DNA from: Ziziphus jujuba
Lineage: Eukaryota > Streptophyta > Magnoliopsida > Rosales > Rhamnaceae
NCBI RefSeq assembly: GCF_031755915.1
Contig: NC_083385.1
Location: forward strand, 9,941,001-10,005,000
Direction: 5' to 3'
Length of the DNA stretch: 64,000 nucleotides
The notes below the pieces were generated by a model, which saw only the letters and a list, made by a program, of their open reading frames with translations, was not told the origin of the DNA and made no database searches. This document shows positions 58,429-64,000 of the stretch, in pieces; within the stretch, counting starts at the first letter, position 1, and each line of letters starts with the position of its first letter. The translations under genes were made by a program, and so were the position numbers.

Positions 58429-61044
58429 TCAGTGGTGCTGTTGGTTGTTAGTGCTATCAAGAGGTACGGCGGCGAAGCATGATCGGCTGGTGTGACCAAC
58501 CTGTTTGCACCTCCCACATCTATATTGATGACGCTCCTCTCCTTGAGATTGAATCCTCTTCTTTCTCGGTCTTCCTGACTGTTTGCCAATTTGAGGTGGA
58601 AGTACAACCTGGTTTATGACATCATCTGGAGCATGCCACTGACATTTATCTCCAAGTGGATATATGGTTTCCGAATATGCATAACGGAGTGAGTCAACTG
58701 AGTAATGCGTCGAGCAAAGGAAATATGGAGAAATATGTCGATGCTTACATGCTGCAATTGCATGGACACAAGGAAATCCATCAATGTCAAATTCCTTGCA
58801 TGAGCACGTCTTATTTTCTAAGTTAACAACTCCAACGAACATGCCATGGCCAACAACTTGAAACTCATATAAGTTCATTGGCATAACACGTAAGCCTCTG
58901 CCAATATTTGAGTAGTCCTGCATGATTTTTTCCAACCAATTAGTAACAGGAGTTTGCATTGCAGCAGCGTTAGTTCGACGTTCATACCACCACCTTTGCA
59001 AGACATCACGAATGTGATCTAGTAATGGCAAAACAGGTTTATCCCTAGCATCAATAAGCACAGAGTTCATGCTTTCTGCAATGTTAGTTGTCATTATGTT
59101 GTATCTATTGCCTGGAAAATGTGATCTAGCCCATTTTGAAGGACTTGCATCCTTGAGATATTGTACAGCTTCAATACTAACCCCTTCTAAAAGCTGCATG
59201 GCCTTATCAAAATCCTCAACAATATATGATCTAGCTGCATCATTAAAAGTTGATATAATCGCGTTGACATTACCTTTAAACTTCTTAGCACGTAAATTTG
59301 TACCAAGATGATATGTGCAGTGGCCATGGTGATTATTAGGGAAAACTGTACGTATTGCTTTTGCAATGCTCTTGTGTCTATCCGATATAAAAGCTATATT
59401 CGGATCATCCCCAAATGCTTCTTTAAAGCTCTCAAAAAACCATGTGTAAGCCGCATCCGTCTCCCCAGGGCCTATTCCATAAGCAAGTGGATAAATTTGA
59501 TTGTTCCCATCCAAACATGATGCAATATATAACAAACCTCTATATCTATTCTTCAGTGTAGTTCCATCGACAGCTACGACTCTCCGCATATGCTGGAACC
59601 CTCTAATGCTAGCTCCAAGTGCCATGAAAAAATATAGAAATCTGTTTTGATCATCAGTTTCAATTCGAGTAAACGTGCCCGGATTTTTGCTCTTCAAAAC
59701 GTGACTCCATAAAGGAAGTTTTGCATATGAATCTTCTGGCGTGCCCCACAAACCCGATAGTGCAACTTCCTTAGCGGCCCATGCTTTGTTGTAGCTTATG
59801 TTTACTCCGTAATTAGAGCGAATGTCATGCACGATATCTCGAGGTTTGTATTGCCTTGAAATCCCATCAAACATTGGCTGGATGATGTCTTCGATAACTG
59901 AACTTGTTACTTGACGATGATCCCTTTTCATGATATTTAAAGAGCAAATATGCTCATCTTTGAAGGCCCTAATCATGAAGGCCTCTGTATTATCACCATG
60001 TAGTTTGGTAGCACGCATTCGCCACACGCAATTGTCGTTTGCACATACAACCTCATATCGGACTCTATCCGACTTCTTGACCTTGAATTCAAAGTTTCTC
60101 CTTAGTGCATAAAGACTAATCTTCTTCTGTAGCACATTCTTACTCGCAAAGATTTGGTTGATTCGAATGATTTCATGGGCATTGACGGATGAGAAGCGAT
60201 GGTTGACCCTACGTTCAGCCATGGTTGCCGTCGAATCCTGTCGAAGGTCCAAATGGTTTTCGGTACAAGGAGAGGCAAGCACATCATCATTCACATTATC
60301 AATTGAAGTACTACCATAAGGAGACTCACCATGTGGACTATCACCAGCTGCAAGTCCCGAATGTTGGGTATGTAAAATGTCTCGTAACCCATCTTCACTA
60401 CGATCAGTGTTGACCTCAACCTCAAATTGTTCATCTTGATCATAATCATGTCCACGATATTCATTCAAATCATTAATTTCGAAGTGCTCGTTATCATGAT
60501 CATGTTCCGCAGATTGCACATTGTTTTCACACATTTGATTTTCAGAGAATCCAGGTTGAGTTTCCGGCACATGAATTTCGGTCGCTGGGGACTGCATGTC
60601 GGCATCAGAGGTACAAGTAGCTATCTCGGGAACTGCAGATAGTGGGGCAATAGTCGTAAATCCAGAACTTGTAGGTATCCTATTCACCACACATCCAGCA
60701 CTATCAATACTCTTTGGAACCCTGGATAACACATCAACAATAAGTGGAGATCTGTCTTGAGGTCTGTGTGAACTATACTCTTCTATAAAACTTTGTAGGT
60801 CTTCATCATTTTCCACAACGTACGGCTCACATGACAAACACACATGGTATATGAACTTGAAGATTAATTGATGTTGTGTAGAATCTAAGTTGAGAGCGTT
60901 GTAGACAACATCTTCAAGTTCGGCCAACGTACAATTCCTTTTGATACGTATAATCTTCGTTCTTTGACGTTGGTATCTCCAGGTACCTTCAGAACATACA
61001 CTCCATGTTCCATCGTAGAACAGTAAAACTGAAATTTGTGACAT
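58429..61044 (-). CDS. MURA-type transposase (Mutator-like element), intronless, 871 codons
   Basis: The N-terminal 110 residues form a PB1-like module (VLLFYDGTWSV...LIFKFIYHV). An acidic linker runs to about 290. The MuDR DNA-binding zinc-finger-like region (residues about 298-368) contains CANDNCVWRMRATK and DEHIC. The MULE transposase core has Asp493 (AVDGTTLKNRYRG), Asp555 (AFISDRHKSI), CTYH at 576-579 and Glu657 (NIAESMNS). A SWIM zinc finger follows with C747/C749, C759 and H761 (CSCKEFDIDGFPCVH). Near the end are an AT-hook-like GRPRKKR (824-830) and a CCHC knuckle (C843, C846, H851, C856). Catalytic triad and fingers are all present and there is no stop or frameshift, so it may be functional. 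It is convergent to the protease gene across array A. Confidence 0.95.
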   Translation of the reverse strand: MSQISVLLFYDGTWSVCSEGTWRYQRQRTKIIRIKRNCTLAELEDVVYNALNLDSTQHQLIFKFIYHVCLSCEPYVVENDEDLQSFIEEYSSHRPQDRSPLIVDVLSRVPKSIDSAGCVVNRIPTSSGFTTIAPLSAVPEIATCTSDADMQSPATEIHVPETQPGFSENQMCENNVQSAEHDHDNEHFEINDLNEYRGHDYDQDEQFEVEVNTDRSEDGLRDILHTQHSGLAAGDSPHGESPYGSTSIDNVNDDVLASPCTENHLDLRQDSTATMAERRVNHRFSSVNAHEIIRINQIFASKNVLQKKISLYALRRNFEFKVKKSDRVRYEVVCANDNCVWRMRATKLHGDNTEAFMIRAFKDEHICSLNIMKRDHRQVTSSVIEDIIQPMFDGISRQYKPRDIVHDIRSNYGVNISYNKAWAAKEVALSGLWGTPEDSYAKLPLWSHVLKSKNPGTFTRIETDDQNRFLYFFMALGASIRGFQHMRRVVAVDGTTLKNRYRGLLYIASCLDGNNQIYPLAYGIGPGETDAAYTWFFESFKEAFGDDPNIAFISDRHKSIAKAIRTVFPNNHHGHCTYHLGTNLRAKKFKGNVNAIISTFNDAARSYIVEDFDKAMQLLEGVSIEAVQYLKDASPSKWARSHFPGNRYNIMTTNIAESMNSVLIDARDKPVLPLLDHIRDVLQRWWYERRTNAAAMQTPVTNWLEKIMQDYSNIGRGLRVMPMNLYEFQVVGHGMFVGVVNLENKTCSCKEFDIDGFPCVHAIAACKHRHISPYFLCSTHYSVDSLRYAYSETIYPLGDKCQWHAPDDVINQVVLPPQIGKQSGRPRKKRIQSQGEERHQYRCGRCKQVGHTSRSCFAAVPLDSTNNQQHH

Positions 61045-62039
61045 TGATCACAAAGAGTTTACCAATTCAAAACATACTAAGTATCTACTTCTGCAATCGT
61101 AGAATCTTTGCTGGAAGGTTTAACTATAATCCTGAAGCAAAAGTAATGAAAAAATACAAATACATTTTTAGTAAATGAGTACATAAAATAAGCCAAACAA
61201 TTATGTTATTAACGCCTACTGGAATAGCATTTTAAATACAAATACAAATGCATTTTCAGTAAATGAGTAAAGATAAAATAGGAATGCATTATATGTAAAT
61301 GAGTACAAATGCTGATTAAGGGAAAAATGTTGCCATATATGTACACATTTTTATATTTATAACACACCCTGTGAAATCTGATAGAAGGTACTAGCTGCTG
61401 GATAGAGAAGACAAACGAGTTTTGAGGACCCTACAATGAGAACATGTTTCTTGGTACTAAAGTGCTACTAAAAAAGGAACCCTATTACCTAGCTTCGTAA
61501 TCTTATACAATCTGAGATCTAATTACTTGAAGATGACTGGCTTTTTTAAATTTAGTATTTGTAATATTTAACATAAATATATCGTTTTCATGTAGGTATA
61601 TGAAATTGACTGATATGAAAATTGTAAAAGAAAGGAAACAAATATGTTAACAGTCTTTCCTGAAACAAAAATATGAAATCCAAAAAAAAAAAAAGGAAAA
61701 AAAGTCATGGTTTGCAAGCCCCAATAATGAAAATTACACTCATTAAATTTAAATGAAATTTTGTGTTCCAAAATCCAAGTCCAATTGAGTCATCCAAAAT
61801 CTTGACTGGAAACTAATGATCTTATCTTTCCTATAACCTTGAGGTGTTCCTTGTCAATTTGTAAATTGTCCCGCTTCACTCCTCCCAAATTCATTGTGAA
61901 TTTGCTACACTTTAAGCCAGAAGTACTTGTCAACTCATAAATCACACTCTCTGTCTAATAATTTCTCTCTGCAACTTTATTCTCCCATCTAGAACAACAA
62001 CAAAAAATAATAATAATAATAATAATAATAATACACGGT
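61045..62039. other. Transposase upstream region
   Basis: AT-rich, presumably the transposase promoter and leader. It ends with an (AAT)n microsatellite at about 62008-62032. No open frame of interest and no hairpin of the array type is seen. Confidence 0.6.
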
Positions 62040-63160
62040 TTCGGTGAATAATCCTTTTTGTGGAAATTACCAACAGTTTCGTCGGTAATTTCCCGAAGGT
62101 GTACAGTACGACATATTTTGCCAATTATTTTTACCCCACAAGCCCCCTAAGGTGTGTTGAATGAAAAAACATGCAAAAAATGGATTCTATAATTGTAGTA
62201 AGGAGAGAAAATCAAAAAATTTCATAAAAGTGTATCCAAGTTTGCAAAAAATTTGTACACAAATTTGTACACTGTTCCCCCTCGGTAAATCACCGACGAA
62301 ACTGTCGGGAAACTACAAATGCCCTCTGGAAAAATTACCGACAGTTTAGTCGGTAAGTTCCCGATGGTGTACAGTACGTATCTTTTGCCAATTTTTTTTA
62401 CCCCACAAGCCCCTTAAGGTGTGTTGAATGAAAAAATATGCAAAACATGGATTCTATAATTGTACTAAGGAGAGAAAAGCAAAAAATTTCATAAAAGTGT
62501 ATCAAAGTTTGTAAAAAATAAGTACTTTGTTCACCCTCGGGAAATTACCGACGAAACTGTCGGGAAACTACAAATGGCCTCTGGAAAAATTACCGACAGT
62601 TTCGTGGGTAATTTCCCGAGGGTGTACAGTACGGCATATTTTGCCAATATTTTTTACCCCACAAGCCCCCTAAGGTGTGTTGAATGAAAAAACATGCAAA
62701 ACATGGATTCTATAATTGTACTAAGGAGGGAAAATTAAAAAATTTCATAAAAGTGTATCCAAGTTTGCAAAAAATATGTATATTGTTCACCATCGGGAAA
62801 TTACCGACGAAAATGTCGGGAAACTTCAAATGCCCTCTGGATAACTTACCGACAGTTTCGTCGCTAATTTCCCGAGGGTGTACAGTACACATATTTTGCC
62901 ATTTTTTTTTACCCCACAAGCCCCCTAATGTGTGTTGAATGAAAAAATATGCAAAACATGGATTCTATAATTGTACTAAGGAGAGAAAATCAAAAAATTT
63001 CATAAAAGTGTATGAAAGTTTGCAAAAAATATTTACACTGTTCACCCTTGGGTAATTACCGACGAAACTGTCGGGAAACTACAAATGCCTTCTGGAAAAA
63101 TTACCGACAGTTTCGTCGGTAATTTCCCGAGGGTGTACAGTTCGTACCTTTTGCCAATTT
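62040..63160 (-). repeat. Array B: four to five hairpin units in inverted orientation
   Basis: GTGTACAGT recurs at about 62099, 62367, 62622, 62878 and 63133, spacing 268, 255, 256 and 255 bp; the first spacing is longer through a 12-base duplication (AAATTTGTACAC). Each unit is the reverse complement of the array A unit: CCCACAAGCCCCCTAAGG, TTCTATAATTGTACTAAGG, TTTCATAAAAGTGTATC and CCGACGAAACTGTCGGGAAA...TTACCGACAGTTTCGTCGG. Units are a little more diverged from each other than those of array A. Confidence 0.95.
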
Positions 63161-63165
63161 TTATT

Positions 63166-64000
63166 TTATTTTTTATTTATTTATTTATTTTTTTTTTGTG
63201 GTACAAAGTTTTGACTTAAGGAGTCCTATTATTCGATCCTTTCCAATGCAGCAGGTACATATCCATGCTCATTCGGCGAATTTTCACTTATCTGGTTAAC
63301 TGGACAACAAATTTTCACCAGAACTGAATTGGAAATAAATAAATAAATTATGGGTTTGAAATTTGAAACCCAGTTGCTTTAGGGAAAAAAAAAAAAAAAA
63401 AAAGAAAGTTTTGTGGTCTTTTGGAGATGGTCCAGGCGAAAAACCTTTGCTCCTTTTCTTTATTCATTATTAAGTGGAGCTGTCAACAATGACCTTACAT
63501 GTAAATTGGTAGGAAAATAATGATCACTGAGACCATTTCCATATGAATTATAGTAAATGTTATTTTTTTAATACAATATTGACTAATTAAATTCTTATTC
63601 TTAGGCTAATATATTTGACTTTATCTATCACCTATACGTAAAATATATTTTAGGAAATTTTTTTCGTAAAATCAATTAACAAAATTAATATGAAGTATAT
63701 TGTATTTATTTTTTGGCTTACTTATTAACCCATTTATGTTTACTATTGGGAGTTCATGATTTCAAAACATTAAGATGGAAAAAATTTATTATAAATGATA
63801 AAAAAAATTATGTAAAGAAGTAGCATAAAGCCAAATTATGTATATATATATGTATATATATCCACATACCAGGTAATCGTTAACTCCGATCTGCAGAAAC
63901 GTACAATTTAATTACATACTTTTGAAGTGTATGGGCTCCACAATGAATATTTTCAGATGATGCAGGGAGAGTGAACTGAACTGAAAAGATTTTGGGATTT
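63166..64000. other. Right flank of the Mutator-like element
   Basis: AT-rich sequence with a T-rich run at 63164-63196, an A20 run near 63388 and a TA run near 63839-63860. No gene or tRNA is visible; the window ends here. Confidence 0.6.

Larger units (their letters stand above)
51014..63165. mobile_element. Mutator-like element carrying ULP protease and MURA transposase with hairpin arrays
   Basis: A DUF1985/Ulp1 gene (+, 51651-55277) and a MURA transposase gene (-, 58429-61044) are convergent around an array of 255-bp hairpin units. A second array of the same unit in inverted orientation (62040-63160) follows. Diverged hairpins of the same style sit in the ULP gene's first intron and 3' flank, tying that gene to the element. 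Mutator elements that carry ULP-like genes are known in plants (Kaonashi-type in Arabidopsis, CUMULE in melon). The borders given are guesses: I found no convincing terminal inverted repeats or 9-11 bp target duplication. A narrower reading is an element from about 55430 to 63160 with arrays as its inverted ends. Confidence 0.75.

Noticed and set aside
1..64000. Organelle DNA insertions, rRNA genes and LTR retrotransposons
   Set aside because: I saw no plastid or mitochondrial gene sequence, no rRNA, and no gag-pol or long terminal repeat pair.

Overview
The window is nuclear DNA of a flowering plant, almost certainly a eudicot. Genes carry GT-AG introns, spacers are AT-rich, and the proteins are plant-specific: a DYW-class PPR protein, a YSK dehydrin, an S1-group bZIP with its sucrose-control uORF, a group C MAP kinase, a Sec14-nodulin lipid-transfer protein and a Mutator-like transposase. 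I cannot name the species.

Left part (1-19.1 kb), gene-rich: the 3' end of a GT-B glycosyltransferase (+); a small unrecognised two-exon protein (-) head-to-head with an intronless DYW PPR gene (+); a tandem array made from the PPR gene's last codons and 3' flank; a Y2SK2 dehydrin (-) with ABRE-like promoter sites; an AT-rich spacer with CACTA-like remnants; a 16-exon PWP1 WD40 gene (+) with two GC-AG introns; and, convergent to it, a 5-exon UBE3D-like gene (-).

Middle (19.1-50.2 kb), sparser: a bZIP gene (-) with its leader uORF, a two-exon MPK7-like MAP kinase (-), a tRNA-His(GUG) gene (-), a 7-exon atypical bHLH gene (+), a 14-exon SFH-type Sec14 gene (-) and an 8-exon TXNDC9-like gene (-). 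Spacers hold MITE-like elements, a composite CACTA/SINE-like repeat patch and many TA microsatellites.

Right part (about 51-63.2 kb): a large Mutator-like element. It has a 10-exon gene for a DUF1985 + Ulp1-type cysteine protease (+, 842 codons, catalytic residues present) and a convergent intronless MURA transposase (-, 871 codons, DDE, SWIM and CCHC motifs present). Between them is an array of about nine 255-bp units, each able to fold as a long hairpin. A second array of the same unit lies in inverted orientation beyond the transposase, and diverged hairpins of the same design sit in the protease gene's first intron and 3' flank. Several of these stems differ by paired changes that keep the pairing. 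Both reading frames look intact, so the element may be recent or autonomous. This is the most unusual part of the window.

Exon structures were built by hand from splice-site consensus, phase and protein-family knowledge. All complete multi-exon models close in frame.
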